From RPRB01 sp035519675 (lineage in GTDB: Bacteria > Myxococcota > Myxococcia > Myxococcales > Myxococcaceae): a stretch of 64,000 nt of DNA. Below the pieces are notes generated by a model, which was given only the letters and a program-made list of their open reading frames with translations, was not told the DNA's origin and did not search any database. The stretch lies in the NCBI GenBank assembly GCA_035519675.1, contig DATIWB010000077.1, forward strand, positions 1-64,000, given 5' to 3'. Each line of letters opens with the position of its first letter. The stretch's first letter is position 1. Both the position numbers and the translations under genes were made by a program. This document shows positions 1 through 9,018 of the stretch, one piece after another.

Positions 1-1
1 G

Positions 2-496
2 ATGTGGGGTTTCCTGGTGGGCGCGGTCTGTCTCTACGGCCTCGCCCGGACGATGCGCGGCGGGGGCTGGGCCTACGCCCACGGTCCCGGCCACTGGGTC
101 GGCCACCGCTGGGGCGGGTGGCGGCGCGACGGCTGGGACGAGCCGGGCCGCCCGGGCGGACGGGGGCCGCTGCGCTGGCTCTTCCAGCGCATCGACACCT
201 CGCCCGGGCAGGAGAAGGTGATCGCCGAGGCGGCGGACGCGCTCCGGGGCACGATGCGCGGCTGGCACGACGACGCCGAGCGGATGCGGTCCGACGTGGC
301 GCGGAGCATCCGCGGCGAGACCTTCGACGCCGCGGCGCTCGAGGAGGCGTTCGCCCGGGCGGAGGCGCGGCTGGCAACGGTGCGGGAGACGCTCCGCGGA
401 CAGGCGGCGCGGGTCCACGAGGCGCTCGACACGCGGCAGCGGGCCGAGCTGGCGGACCTGCTCGCCTCCGGCTGGCGCCGGCGCTGGAACGGGTGA
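2..496 (+). CDS. periplasmic heavy-metal-sensor-like (CpxP/Spy-type) membrane-anchored protein
   Basis: 164 residues. The N-terminus (MWGFLVGAVCLYGLART) looks like a single membrane anchor, followed by a Gly/Trp/His-rich linker and an alpha-helical region from about residue 55 (IDTSPGQEKVI, then long amphipathic helices rich in R, E and A). This layout matches the small helical periplasmic metal or stress sensors that myxobacteria often encode beside an OmpR-type two-component pair, which is the case here. By family, such proteins bind metals or misfolded envelope proteins and modulate the kinase; that role is inferred. The start codon lies at the window edge, so an upstream start cannot be excluded. 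Confidence 0.7.
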   Translation: MWGFLVGAVCLYGLARTMRGGGWAYAHGPGHWVGHRWGGWRRDGWDEPGRPGGRGPLRWLFQRIDTSPGQEKVIAEAADALRGTMRGWHDDAERMRSDVARSIRGETFDAAALEEAFARAEARLATVRETLRGQAARVHEALDTRQRAELADLLASGWRRRWNG

Positions 497-508
497 GGAG
501 GAACCATC

Positions 509-712
509 ATGCGACGTGACCTCCGCATCGCGCTCCTCGCCGCCGGCGTGGTCCTCGGCTTTGGCTGGGGGCTCCACCATCTCCGGACGCGAAGCTGGGA
601 GCGGCGGCTGGCCTGGGAGCGGCACGTGGCCGGGCTGTGCGTCGACGCGGCCCGGGGCGCGCCGGCCCGGCACTCTCCCTCCCTGTCGCCCGGCGACGAG
701 CCCGTGCGCTGA
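509..712 (+). CDS. small single-pass membrane protein
   Basis: 67 residues with an N-terminal hydrophobic segment (residues 6-22, IALLAAGVVLGFGWGLH) followed by a charged Arg/Trp-rich tail. A strong ribosome site (GAGGAGGA at 495-502) precedes the ATG. It lies between the sensor-like gene and the response regulator, which starts 20 bases after its stop, so it is probably part of the same transcript. I recognise no family; a small accessory protein of the two-component system is a guess from position only. Confidence 0.55.
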   Translation: MRRDLRIALLAAGVVLGFGWGLHHLRTRSWERRLAWERHVAGLCVDAARGAPARHSPSLSPGDEPVR

Positions 713-731
713 TAGAGTCCTTCCGCGCGCC

Positions 732-1415
732 ATGTCCGTCCGGGTGCTGTGCATCGACGACGACCGTCGGCTCCAGGAGTTGCTGGTGAGCTGGCTGGGC
801 CAGAACGGCGTCCAGGTGACGCCGGCCTACGACGGCCAGAGCGGCATCCAGGCGCTGGACACCTCGGCCTTCGACGCCGTGCTCCTGGACGTCATGCTCC
901 CGGGCATGGACGGGCTGGAGGTGCTCCGGCGCATCCGCACCAGGAGCCGGGTGCCGATCCTCATGCTGACCGCGAAGGGCGACGAGACGGACCGGGTGGT
1001 GGGCCTGGAGATCGGCGCGGACGACTACGTCCCCAAGCCGTTCAGCCCGCGCGAGCTGCTCGCCCGGCTGCGGGCGGTGCTACGCCGGAGCGCGCCGGAC
1101 GCGGTGAGCGAGAAGCTGGCGGTGGCCAACGTGCAGGTGGACGTGGGCTCGCGTCAGGTATTGGTGGAGGGCAAGGCGGTGGACCTCACCGGCCTGGAGT
1201 TCGACATCCTGGTCGCGCTGATGCGGCGGGCGGGCCGGGTCATCCCCCGCGACGCGCTGCTCGCCGAGGCCGGCCGGAGCGACGTCGTCGTCGGAGAGCG
1301 CACGGTGGACGTCCACATCTCGCACCTCCGGGCGAAGCTCGGTGACGACCCGCGCTCGCCCCGGCGGATCAAGACGGTGCGCGGCGTGGGCTACGTGCTC
1401 AGCCGGGAGCAGTAG
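732..1415 (+). CDS. OmpR/PhoB-family response regulator
   Basis: 227 residues. The receiver domain has the acidic pocket D9-D11, phosphoacceptor D53 (in LLDVMLPGMDG), T80 and K102 (in DDYVPKPF). A winged-helix DNA-binding domain occupies roughly residues 125-225, ending with the family signature ISHLRAKLGDD and VRGVGYVL. The ATG at 732 puts the usual VLCIDDD strand right at the N-terminus; a longer frame open from 516 is just the overlapping neighbour. The kinase gene follows after four bases, so the two form a standard two-component pair, probably reading envelope or metal stress through the two upstream membrane proteins. Confidence 0.93.
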   Translation: MSVRVLCIDDDRRLQELLVSWLGQNGVQVTPAYDGQSGIQALDTSAFDAVLLDVMLPGMDGLEVLRRIRTRSRVPILMLTAKGDETDRVVGLEIGADDYVPKPFSPRELLARLRAVLRRSAPDAVSEKLAVANVQVDVGSRQVLVEGKAVDLTGLEFDILVALMRRAGRVIPRDALLAEAGRSDVVVGERTVDVHISHLRAKLGDDPRSPRRIKTVRGVGYVLSREQ

Positions 1416-1419
1416 GGCC

Positions 1420-2739
1420 GTGGTCCCGCCCTGCCATCCGGAGCACCGCCGGGGCTGGCCGAGGCGCTTTCAGTGGCGAAGCCGGGCGAAGCTGCAGCGC
1501 CGGCTCTTCGTGTGGTTCGGCATCTCCATCCTGGTGACCGCCCTGGTCGTCTCTGCGGTGACCGCCGGCGTGGAGCGGCTGCGAGGCCCGTCGCCCCGCG
1601 CGCAGTGGGAGAACGTGCAGGCGCTCATCGGCGCGCAGGCGGCGCGGGTGTGGGCCGATCCCCGCGAGCGGGACGCCTGGGCCTCGGAGCTGTCGCAGCA
1701 GCTCGGCTGGGCAGTTCAGCTCGAGGACGCCCGCGGGAAGGAGCTGGGCCGCTTCGGTCCGTCCGCGCGGCGCTGGTCGGCGAGCGCCCCGGTGGTCCAG
1801 GGCGGGGCGACGGTGGGCGTGGTGCGGGTGCAACCCTGGCCGCGCGGGGGATGGAGCGGCTGGACCGCGCTTCTGGCGCTCAGCGTGGCGCTGGCGATGC
1901 TCTGGGCGATGTCGGGCCGCATCGCCTGGAAGCTGGCCTGGCCGCTGGAGGAGCTCACCCGCGTCGCCCGGGACCTGGGCGAGGGCCGGCTGCAGAGCCG
2001 GTTCGACGTGCGGTTCGCGCGCGGCGAGGTGCGCTCGCTGGCGGAGGTGATGAACGGGATGGCGGAGCGCATCGAGCGGCAGCTGAAGGACCAGCGCGAG
2101 CTGCTGGCGGCGGTGAGCCACGAGCTGCGCACGCCGCTGGCCCGCATCCGGCTCCTCCTCGAGCTGGGACGGGGCGGTGACACCTCGGTGCTCGACCAGC
2201 TGGAGCACGAGGTGCTGGAGATGGACGCCCTGGTGGGTGAGCTGCTTGCCTCGGCACGGCTCGACTTCACCGCCATGGCCCGCCTGCCCCTGGACGCCGG
2301 GGACCTCGGAACGCGGGCGCTGGAGCGGGCGGCGCTGCCGCCGGCGCTGCTGGAGGTGGAGTCGGCGCCGGTGTCGCTGGAGGGCGACCCGACCCTGCTC
2401 CAGCGCGCCCTGTCCAATCTCCTGGAGAACGCGCGAGTCCACGGCGCGGGGGTGACGCGGCTCCGGGTGGATGCCCCGGACGGGGTGGTGCGCTTCTCGG
2501 TGGAGGACGCAGGCCCGGGCCTGCCCGACGGAGGGGAGCGCGCCTTCGCCCCCTTCCAGCGCGGCGAGGCGAGCGATGGGCTGGGGCTCGGGCTGGCGCT
2601 GGTGAGGCGCATCGCCGAGGCGCACGGAGGAATGGCCTTCGCCGAGAACCGTGCCGAGGGAGGCGCCCGGGTCGGCTTCACCGTTCGCGCCCCGGCCGAA
2701 CGGGCCCCGGTCAGGCCTCCTCGAACATCGCGCGGATGA
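1420..2739 (+). CDS. sensor histidine kinase (HAMP, HisKA, HATPase)
   Basis: 439 residues from the GTG at 1420. TM1 is at about 31-50 and TM2 at about 147-167 (WTALLALSVALAMLWAM), with a small periplasmic domain of about 95 residues between them. A HAMP segment (LTRVARDLGEGRL) follows, then the H-box AAVSHELRTPLARIR, N-box NLLENARVHG, G1 box DAGPGLP and G2 box GLGLGLALVRR. It sits directly after its response regulator. The frame is open further upstream, but starts before 1420 would overlap the regulator heavily. The N-box lacks the usual Lys-Tyr ending, a minor oddity also seen in other members. Confidence 0.9.
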   Translation: MVPPCHPEHRRGWPRRFQWRSRAKLQRRLFVWFGISILVTALVVSAVTAGVERLRGPSPRAQWENVQALIGAQAARVWADPRERDAWASELSQQLGWAVQLEDARGKELGRFGPSARRWSASAPVVQGGATVGVVRVQPWPRGGWSGWTALLALSVALAMLWAMSGRIAWKLAWPLEELTRVARDLGEGRLQSRFDVRFARGEVRSLAEVMNGMAERIERQLKDQRELLAAVSHELRTPLARIRLLLELGRGGDTSVLDQLEHEVLEMDALVGELLASARLDFTAMARLPLDAGDLGTRALERAALPPALLEVESAPVSLEGDPTLLQRALSNLLENARVHGAGVTRLRVDAPDGVVRFSVEDAGPGLPDGGERAFAPFQRGEASDGLGLGLALVRRIAEAHGGMAFAENRAEGGARVGFTVRAPAERAPVRPPRTSRG

Positions 2740-2792
2740 CTCGCCACCCCATCCGCAGCTCCTGTTCCGAGGCTCCTCGGCGCCCCGCGGTC

Positions 2793-3701
2793 TCAACCCG
2801 GCGGAGCGTCGGCGAGCGGACGTTCCACCGCCGCCACGTCCGCCAACGCCACGACCAGCGACGCGGCGAAGGCGGTTCCCGCCACCTGGAAGGCGAGGCG
2901 AATCCACAGCACGAGCTGCCCCACGCCGAGGGCGAGGAGCGCCAGCCCGGCATTGCCCTCGGGGAGGGATGCCCGACCGCGGGCGGCGAGGAGGACCGCC
3001 GCGGTCGCCAGCGCTCCCAGGACCGCGTAGAGCATCACCGACCCGGGTGCCCTGACCACCAGCCACACCGCACGCCAGGCCGCGCGGCGGGTCACCCGCA
3101 GGTCGTCGCGGAAGAGCAGCACCCGGCCGACGTCGAGGGACAGCCTCCACAGCGCGAGTGACAGCGCCACCACCCCGAGGTGGAGCACGCTCCAGGCGGT
3201 GAACGGGCGACCGAAGAGCCAGGTCTCGGCCGGGCCGGTGAAGACGGTTGGCAGCCCGAGGGCGTGCATCCCCAGGGCGAGCGCGGCAGGGACGAGCGCG
3301 GCGCCGCCGAGGAGCAGCAGGAGCCAGAGGTAGAGCCTGGCGTTGCGCCCCACGAGCCGTCCCGCCTGGCCGAGGAACGCTCCCAGCCGGAACGGGCCGC
3401 CGGCACACGCCCGCCACACCACGCCGCCCGCCAGGAAGGTCTGGAGCACGACGAGGAGCAGAAGCGGGGCGGCCACCGACGGCGTCCCCCCGCCCTCGAA
3501 CACCGAGCCGAGGCCGAGCAGCAGCTCGGTGGAGAGGAGCGGTTTCCCCGCCGCCCGGGGCGCGTGCCCGAACGCGGCCACCACCCGGGGCACCGCCGGG
3601 GCGACCATCAGTCCCGCGACCAGCCAGTTGGCCCAGAGGAGCACCGCCACCGTCCGCCACTCCCGGAGGCCCACCCGGAGCGCCTCGAGCAGGCGCCTCA
3701 C
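2793..3701 (-). CDS. multi-pass membrane protein of unknown function
   Basis: 302 residues, about six hydrophobic segments (for example TVAVLLWANWLVAGLMVAP, LYLWLLLLLGGAALVPAALAL, VMLYAVLGALATAAVLLAA). The GTG start overlaps the stop of the preceding M1 peptidase gene as GTGA, so translation is coupled. The fold resembles DUF4013-like or ABC-2-like membrane proteins only in hydrophobicity; I do not recognise a specific family. The pairing with a secreted aminopeptidase-like protein suggests an envelope function, but no substrate can be inferred. Confidence 0.75.
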   Translation of the reverse strand: MRRLLEALRVGLREWRTVAVLLWANWLVAGLMVAPAVPRVVAAFGHAPRAAGKPLLSTELLLGLGSVFEGGGTPSVAAPLLLLVVLQTFLAGGVVWRACAGGPFRLGAFLGQAGRLVGRNARLYLWLLLLLGGAALVPAALALGMHALGLPTVFTGPAETWLFGRPFTAWSVLHLGVVALSLALWRLSLDVGRVLLFRDDLRVTRRAAWRAVWLVVRAPGSVMLYAVLGALATAAVLLAARGRASLPEGNAGLALLALGVGQLVLWIRLAFQVAGTAFAASLVVALADVAAVERPLADAPPG

Positions 3702-5758
3702 AGCAGCGACCCCACGGCCACGGCGAGCAGCTGCGCCGCGTAGAGGAGCCACCCGGCGACGCCGAGCGTGGGTCCGGGGGTGGCCGCGAGCGAGCGCGCG
3801 TCGTTCAGCGGAGCGGTGTCGGCGGGTGGCGGCGAGCCGGGGTGGACCTCGGCCAGGGCGACCCGCCCCCCGGGGAGCGGCCGCCGGGTGGCGATGCGGC
3901 TCCAGCGCTCGCCATCGGGGACGTCGTGGCGGCTCCGGGTCCCGTCCTGGAAGGTGAGCTGCACGTCGAGCGGGAGCGGGAGGTCGCCGTGGCGTTCCAC
4001 CAGCACCTCGCAGCGCGCCTCGGCCGTCTCGCCAGCGGTCAGGCGGGCGGGTCGGAAGACCGGCGTGCCACCATCCACGTCGTACAGGCCCGGTCCGCCG
4101 CCTGCCGGCACCTCGGTGCACCGCAGCTCGGCCACCGCGTCGTCGAGCCCGGCCGTGCCGCGGAGGAGCGCGCTGCCGAGCGGACGCAGGTCCTTGCCGC
4201 CGACCTCCGAGGCCAGCTGGAGAAAGTCGTCCGTCCCCGGATGCCGGAAGGCCCATCGCTCGGCGTAGGTGCGCATGATGCGGGCGAAGGTCTCCCGGCC
4301 CACCTCGCGCTCCAGCATTCGGAGCGCCGCAGCAGCGCGGCCGTAGGTGCTCCGGCCCACGTCGCTGCTCCCCTTGAAGCGCCAGCCCGGGCGGACGATG
4401 GTGGACTGGTAGCGCGGGACGGAGGAGCGACCGCGGACCTCGGCGTCGGGAATCGACGAGCGCAGCAAGGGCGCGAGCAGCCAGCGGGCGCCGGGCGGTG
4501 CGAGCTGGGCGAAGTCCCAGCCCAGTCCCACGCCGTCGAGGACCTCCGCGGTGGCCCAGGTGTCGACGCCCTCGTCGAGCCAGGCCTCCTCGAACTCGTT
4601 CGAGGCGAGCATCCCCTGCCACCAGCCGTGCCCGACCTCGTGCACGGTCACCTCCCAGAGCAGGACGTCGCGCGGGGGCACCGGATCGGTGCGCGAGTAC
4701 ACGGTGACGAACGTCGGGTACTCCATCCCGCCCGACTCGACGTTGGAGCTGATGGGTGGCGCGACGAGGGTGAGGTGGGGGTAGGGGTACGGCAGCCAGC
4801 GCCGCCCGCCGTGCTCGAGCGTCGCCCTGGCGGCGGCGAGGATCTGCGGTGTGCTCCGGGTCGCGTTCGGTGGGACCAGCACCGTGAGCGCCACCTGGGG
4901 CAGCCCATCGCTCAGGAAGACGTCGCTCGCCTCCACCGCCCCCTCCCACGCGGTCCAGGCGAAGTCGATGACGTCGTCCTGGTGGAAGCGGTGGGTGACG
5001 GTGCCGTCCGGGTTCTCGGTGCGGCCGGTGCGCACCCCGGTGGCGCCGACCAGCAGCGAGCGCGGCACGGTGAGCGACGCGTCGTAGTTGCCGAAGTCGG
5101 CGTAGAACTCGGTGGCGGCGTGGAACTGGTGGCAGTTCCAGGTGGGGGTGCGCAGGCCGCGCTGCGGGGGGACCTCGAGCACCCCCAGCTTCGGAAACCA
5201 CTGGCCGAAGAGGGTGAACTTGCCGGCGACGCCGGTCCGGGCGACGAGCTTCGGGACGCGGGCCTCCCACCCCAGGTCGAGGGTGAGCGTCCCGTGCGGT
5301 GGGACCGGCGTGGGCAGGGTCAGGGTGAAGACGGTCTGGTCGGCGGAAGGGCCGTCGTCGGGCTGCTCCCAGCGGAGGGTGGAGCGCACGTCGGTGCCGT
5401 CCGGGAGCCGCGCCGACCGGAGCTCCGTCCAGCCCCAGTCGTCACGCCGGTAGGCGGCGGTGCTGGAGCGCGCTCCACCGGCCCGGTGTGTCTCCTGCGA
5501 GAACGTGCTGTCGGCGTTCTTGAACGCGTTCCAGTACGCGTGGAACCAGAGCGTGCTCTGTGGGACGGCGGAGCGGTTGGTCCAGGTGATCCGCGCCGTC
5601 CCGGTGACGTGCCTCGTCGCAGGGTCGTACCGCGCCTCGAGGACGTAGCTCGCGGTGCGGTCGCTCAGCGGTGCGCCGATGCTGCGCCCGGTCTGGTCGA
5701 AGCGCGCCGGTGCGGGGGTGACGCCGACCAGCAGCGAGACCACGAGGGGGGAGAGCAT
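3698..5758 (-). CDS. M1-family (gluzincin) zinc metallopeptidase, membrane-associated
   Basis: 686 residues. Short N-terminal hydrophobic export signal, beta-rich M1 N-domain, an exopeptidase-like GGMEYP motif near residue 343, and the zinc site HEVGH (373-377) followed 18 residues later by a glutamate (E396 in AWLDEG), exactly the HExxH-X18-E spacing of M1 peptidases. The C-terminus carries a hydrophobic segment (GWLLYAAQLLAVAVGSLL) that could anchor it. By family it removes N-terminal amino acids from peptides or acts as a secreted proteolytic enzyme; the substrate is unknown. It is the middle gene of a three-gene operon, 13 bases after one gene and overlapping the next by 4 bases. Confidence 0.9.
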   Translation of the reverse strand: MLSPLVVSLLVGVTPAPARFDQTGRSIGAPLSDRTASYVLEARYDPATRHVTGTARITWTNRSAVPQSTLWFHAYWNAFKNADSTFSQETHRAGGARSSTAAYRRDDWGWTELRSARLPDGTDVRSTLRWEQPDDGPSADQTVFTLTLPTPVPPHGTLTLDLGWEARVPKLVARTGVAGKFTLFGQWFPKLGVLEVPPQRGLRTPTWNCHQFHAATEFYADFGNYDASLTVPRSLLVGATGVRTGRTENPDGTVTHRFHQDDVIDFAWTAWEGAVEASDVFLSDGLPQVALTVLVPPNATRSTPQILAAARATLEHGGRRWLPYPYPHLTLVAPPISSNVESGGMEYPTFVTVYSRTDPVPPRDVLLWEVTVHEVGHGWWQGMLASNEFEEAWLDEGVDTWATAEVLDGVGLGWDFAQLAPPGARWLLAPLLRSSIPDAEVRGRSSVPRYQSTIVRPGWRFKGSSDVGRSTYGRAAAALRMLEREVGRETFARIMRTYAERWAFRHPGTDDFLQLASEVGGKDLRPLGSALLRGTAGLDDAVAELRCTEVPAGGGPGLYDVDGGTPVFRPARLTAGETAEARCEVLVERHGDLPLPLDVQLTFQDGTRSRHDVPDGERWSRIATRRPLPGGRVALAEVHPGSPPPADTAPLNDARSLAATPGPTLGVAGWLLYAAQLLAVAVGSLL

Positions 5759-5771
5759 GCGTGGCCCCAGT

Positions 5772-6707
5772 CTACAGGCCCGGCGGCGGAAGCTCCGTCC
5801 CGCCCATCTCCAGGCCGGGGATCTCCGCCAGCCTCCGCGCCACCTGCGAGACCCGGGTCTCGTCCACGTCGGAGCGCACGTCGAGGGTGAAGCTCACCTC
5901 GTCGTGCCGGTGGCCCCGGCGCACCTGGAACCCCGGCCTGGGCACTCGCTCCAGCCGCCCGACGAGCCCGTGCAGGCCCGCGTTCCACTCCTCCACCAGC
6001 TGGTCGAGTGGCACGCCCTCCACCCGGATCCGGTACACGTCCCCCGGAAGGTCCTCGACCAGGATGCGGCCCTCGAGCGCGTGGCCGCGCCGGCGCAGCT
6101 CGGTGCGCTGCCCCTCGGTCAGCAGCTGCTCGGGACGCGGCGGAACCGGCATCGCGCCGAGGGTGTCCAGCAGCTTCGCCCGGACCGACGTGGTCCTCGG
6201 CGAGCGGGTGAACGCGGCCCACTCGCTCGCCAGACGTGACTGCCAGCTGGACGCGGCGCTGCGCCAGCGCACCACCTCGCTCTTCTGGGCCGGGGCGAGC
6301 AGCTCCAGCGACTCGGCCGCGGCGACTGACTCGGGCAGTGACAGAGGCTCGCTTCCACCCCCGAGCGGATCCGCCGAGAGGAACGCCAGGACGCCCGGCT
6401 CGCCGCCCTCGGTGACCAGGCCCGGGGCGACCATCAGCCGCAGCCGCGCGGCGGGGATGACCGCGCGGAGCTCGGCCGGCTGTCCTTGCTCCACGCGCCG
6501 GCGCACCGCCTCGGGCGGCTTCGGCCAGGTCATCCACGCACCGAACGGCACCCCGGGCTCGACGCGCGCCGGCAGTCGCTCGGTGTGCCGGACGACCTCC
6601 ACCCTTCCCTCCCGGCCCAGCCGGGTCACCGGGGTGCACACCCCCGGGTCGAGGCACACCACGTCGGAGGAGGCCGCGCCCAGCAGCACGAGGAGGAGGA
6701 CCGACAC
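5772..6707 (-). CDS. secreted protein of unknown function
   Basis: 311 residues from a GTG at 6707; the N-terminus VSVLLLVLLGAASSDVVC resembles a signal peptide or a weak lipobox. The rest is soluble, with no catalytic motif I can name; the C-terminal third (DVYRIRVEGVPLDQLVEEW) has a ferredoxin-like alternation of strands and helices. The frame stays open upstream to 6863 but has no convincing ribosome site there and would cross the divergent promoter of the next response regulator. First gene of the operon with the M1 peptidase. Confidence 0.6.
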   Translation of the reverse strand: MSVLLLVLLGAASSDVVCLDPGVCTPVTRLGREGRVEVVRHTERLPARVEPGVPFGAWMTWPKPPEAVRRRVEQGQPAELRAVIPAARLRLMVAPGLVTEGGEPGVLAFLSADPLGGGSEPLSLPESVAAAESLELLAPAQKSEVVRWRSAASSWQSRLASEWAAFTRSPRTTSVRAKLLDTLGAMPVPPRPEQLLTEGQRTELRRRGHALEGRILVEDLPGDVYRIRVEGVPLDQLVEEWNAGLHGLVGRLERVPRPGFQVRRGHRHDEVSFTLDVRSDVDETRVSQVARRLAEIPGLEMGGTELPPPGL

Positions 6708-6796
6708 GCCACCAGACGGTACCAGCGGCCAGGCGAGTGTGAAGACATGTTTCCAGGGCCCGCAGGGTGCGCCGCCAGGCGGTAGGGTGCGAGCGG

Positions 6797-7504
6797 ATGA
6801 CGGTGCCCGAGCACATCTCGGTGGTGTACGTCGAGGACGACCAGCGGCTCGCCCGGCTGACACAGCGCTACCTCGAGTCGCACGGCGTGGTGGTCACGCT
6901 CGCCGCGGACGGGCGCGACGGACTGGCCCAGACCCTGCGCCTGTGGCCGGACGTGGTGCTGCTTGACCTCATGCTGCCGCAGCTCGATGGAGTGGAGCTC
7001 TGCCGGCAGCTCCGCGCCCGGGCGGACGTGCCGATCATCATGGTCACCGCGCGCGGCGAGGAGGCGGATCGGGTGCTCGGTCTGGAGGCCGGGGCCGACG
7101 ACTACGTCCCCAAGCCCTTCAGCTCCCGCGAGCTGTTGGCGCGCATCCGTGCCCAGGCCCGGCGCTCGCGCGGGCGCGCCGGTCCATCGAACCGTCCCGT
7201 CACCGTGGGTCCGCTCACCGTCGACCCGGCGGCCATGCGGGTGATGCTGGGGAGCGTGGAGCTCGGCCTCACCACCTACGAGTTCAACCTGCTCCGGGTG
7301 CTCGCCGAGCGCGCCGGGCGGGTGCTCAGCCGCGAGCAGCTCCTCGATCTGGTGCACGGCAGCGCCGAGGAGGCATTCGACCGGAGCATCGATGTGCACG
7401 TCTCGCACCTCCGGGCGAAGCTGGGCGACGACGCACGCTCTCCGCGCTGGCTCATCACCGTGCGGGGCGTGGGCTACATGCTCGCCGCGGACCGGCCGGC
7501 GTGA
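6797..7504 (+). CDS. OmpR/PhoB-family response regulator
   Basis: 235 residues. Receiver domain with E13-D14-D15, phosphoacceptor D57 (LLDLMLPQLDG) and a lysine in DDYVPKPF; winged-helix effector domain ending in VSHLRAKLGDD and VRGVGYML. The ATG at 6797 is chosen because it leaves nine residues before the ISVVYVEDD strand; a start at 6767 is possible but gives an atypical Cys/Arg-rich lead. It overlaps the downstream kinase by four bases (GTGA). It is a paralogue of the regulator at 732, with near identical signature segments, so the two pairs may cross-talk. Confidence 0.93.
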   Translation: MTVPEHISVVYVEDDQRLARLTQRYLESHGVVVTLAADGRDGLAQTLRLWPDVVLLDLMLPQLDGVELCRQLRARADVPIIMVTARGEEADRVLGLEAGADDYVPKPFSSRELLARIRAQARRSRGRAGPSNRPVTVGPLTVDPAAMRVMLGSVELGLTTYEFNLLRVLAERAGRVLSREQLLDLVHGSAEEAFDRSIDVHVSHLRAKLGDDARSPRWLITVRGVGYMLAADRPA

Positions 7505-9018
7505 GCCCGCCGCTGCTCCGGCGGCTGGTGGTGCGGATCTACCTGGTCTGTCTCGCCCAGCTGCTGGTGGTGATGGTGGGGGTGGCCGTGCTCCTGCAGC
7601 AGTCGCGCATCCCCGAGTCGTGGCTCCGCGGGCAGGGCCAGTACGTGGTGGAGCAGATCCTCCCGGTGCTCCAGGATCGCGTCGGGCTCGCCCGCGCGCT
7701 CGCCCAGCTCCGGGACACCGCCGGCGCCCGCCTGACGCTCTATGGCCCCGACCGCTCGGTGGTGGCCAGCAACGTCGACCCGGTCCTCCCCCTGCCTCCG
7801 GGCCCGGCCTCGACCACGGTCCTGGCCCGCCCGCCGCTTCTCGTCCTGCCGCTGGTGCGCCCCCCGCCGGGTCCGCCGGGCCCTCCGCCCAGGCGCGGTG
7901 GCGGACCCGGACCGCTGGACGTGCCGATGCGCCCCCCCGACAGCGGCGACCTCGGTCCGCCTCCTCGGCCGTTCGGGGGGACGATGGGCCCCCTGCCGCC
8001 TCCCCCGCCGTTGCAGGGCTGGGCGGTGATCGACTTCCGGCCCCCCATGCCCCCGCCCGGGCAGCTGGCGGCGGTGGCAGGGCTGGTGCTCGCCACCCTG
8101 GGCCTCAGCTCGGCGCTGCTCGCCCGGTCCATCTCCCGCCCGCTGGGCACGCTCTCCACCGCGGCGACCCGGCTCGGCGCGGGTGACCTGGAGGCGCGGG
8201 CGGCGCTGGCACGGAGCGACGAGCTGGGCGAGCTGGGCCGGGCCTTCGACGGCATGGCCGACCGGGTGGTGGCCCTCCTGCGCTCGGAGAAGTCGCTGCT
8301 GGCCGGGGTGTCGCACGAGCTGCGGACGCCGCTGGCCCGCATCCGGGTGGCGCTCGAGCTGGCGGAGGAGGGCGACGTGGCCACTGCCCGCGCCTCGCTG
8401 GCCGACATCACCGACGACCTCGGTGAGCTGGAGCGGCTGGTGGACGAGCTGCTCACCGCGGCGCGCCTGGAGCTCGGGCAATCGGTGCCCGGCGCCCCGG
8501 CGCTCCGGCCGGCCTGGATCCAGGCCTCGGCGCTGGTGGCGACCGCGGCGGAGCGGTTCCTCTCCATCCATCCCGAGCACCGGCTCGACGCGGCAGCCAG
8601 CGACTCGGCGGGGCGTCTCCGGGCCGACCCGGGACTGATCGGCCGGGTCCTGAACAACCTCCTGGACAACGCCGCCAAGTACTCGGCTCCCGCTGCCGGG
8701 TGGGTCCGGCTCGCCGTCGACGGGACCGCGGACGAGGTCACCTTCACCGTGGAGGACCACGGCGCCGGCATCACCCCGGAGGACCTCCCACACGTCTTCA
8801 CCCCCTTCTTCCGGGCGGACCCGAGCCGGAGTCGGAGCACCGGTGGCTTCGGGCTGGGGCTGTCGCTCGCCCGGAGCATTGCCGAGGCGCACGGAGGCCG
8901 CCTCGACCTCACCTCCGAGCCCGGCGCCGGGACCCGGGCGGCACTGGTGCTGCCCCGGTCCGGTCCGCTTCACGGAACGACACGCGGAGCCAACGGTGGA
9001 AACGCCCTCGCGGCCTAG
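7501..9018 (+). CDS. sensor histidine kinase with a Pro/Gly-rich periplasmic domain
   Basis: 505 residues, GTG start overlapping the regulator stop. TM1 about 12-33; a periplasmic domain of about 160 residues, whose second half (roughly residues 118-180) is a run of Pro- and Gly-rich sequence (PPGPPGPPPRRGGGPGP, MGPLPPPPPLQGW); TM2 about 190-207; HAMP; H-box AGVSHELRTPLARIR; N-box NNLLDNAAKYS; G1 DHGAGI; F-box FTPFFRAD; G2 GFGLGLSLARS. All catalytic boxes are intact. The proline-rich stretch is unusual for a sensor domain and may be an extended spacer or a wall-binding segment. Confidence 0.92.
   Translation: MSPPLLRRLVVRIYLVCLAQLLVVMVGVAVLLQQSRIPESWLRGQGQYVVEQILPVLQDRVGLARALAQLRDTAGARLTLYGPDRSVVASNVDPVLPLPPGPASTTVLARPPLLVLPLVRPPPGPPGPPPRRGGGPGPLDVPMRPPDSGDLGPPPRPFGGTMGPLPPPPPLQGWAVIDFRPPMPPPGQLAAVAGLVLATLGLSSALLARSISRPLGTLSTAATRLGAGDLEARAALARSDELGELGRAFDGMADRVVALLRSEKSLLAGVSHELRTPLARIRVALELAEEGDVATARASLADITDDLGELERLVDELLTAARLELGQSVPGAPALRPAWIQASALVATAAERFLSIHPEHRLDAAASDSAGRLRADPGLIGRVLNNLLDNAAKYSAPAAGWVRLAVDGTADEVTFTVEDHGAGITPEDLPHVFTPFFRADPSRSRSTGGFGLGLSLARSIAEAHGGRLDLTSEPGAGTRAALVLPRSGPLHGTTRGANGGNALAA

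Noticed and set aside
1399..3660. A 753-codon minus-strand frame over the kinase gene and into the membrane protein gene
   Set aside because: It spans two real genes on opposite strands; low-complexity product.
3248..5890. An 880-codon plus-strand frame opposite the M1 peptidase gene
   Set aside because: Antisense shadow; the minus strand has the M1 motifs, and codon position bias fits that strand.
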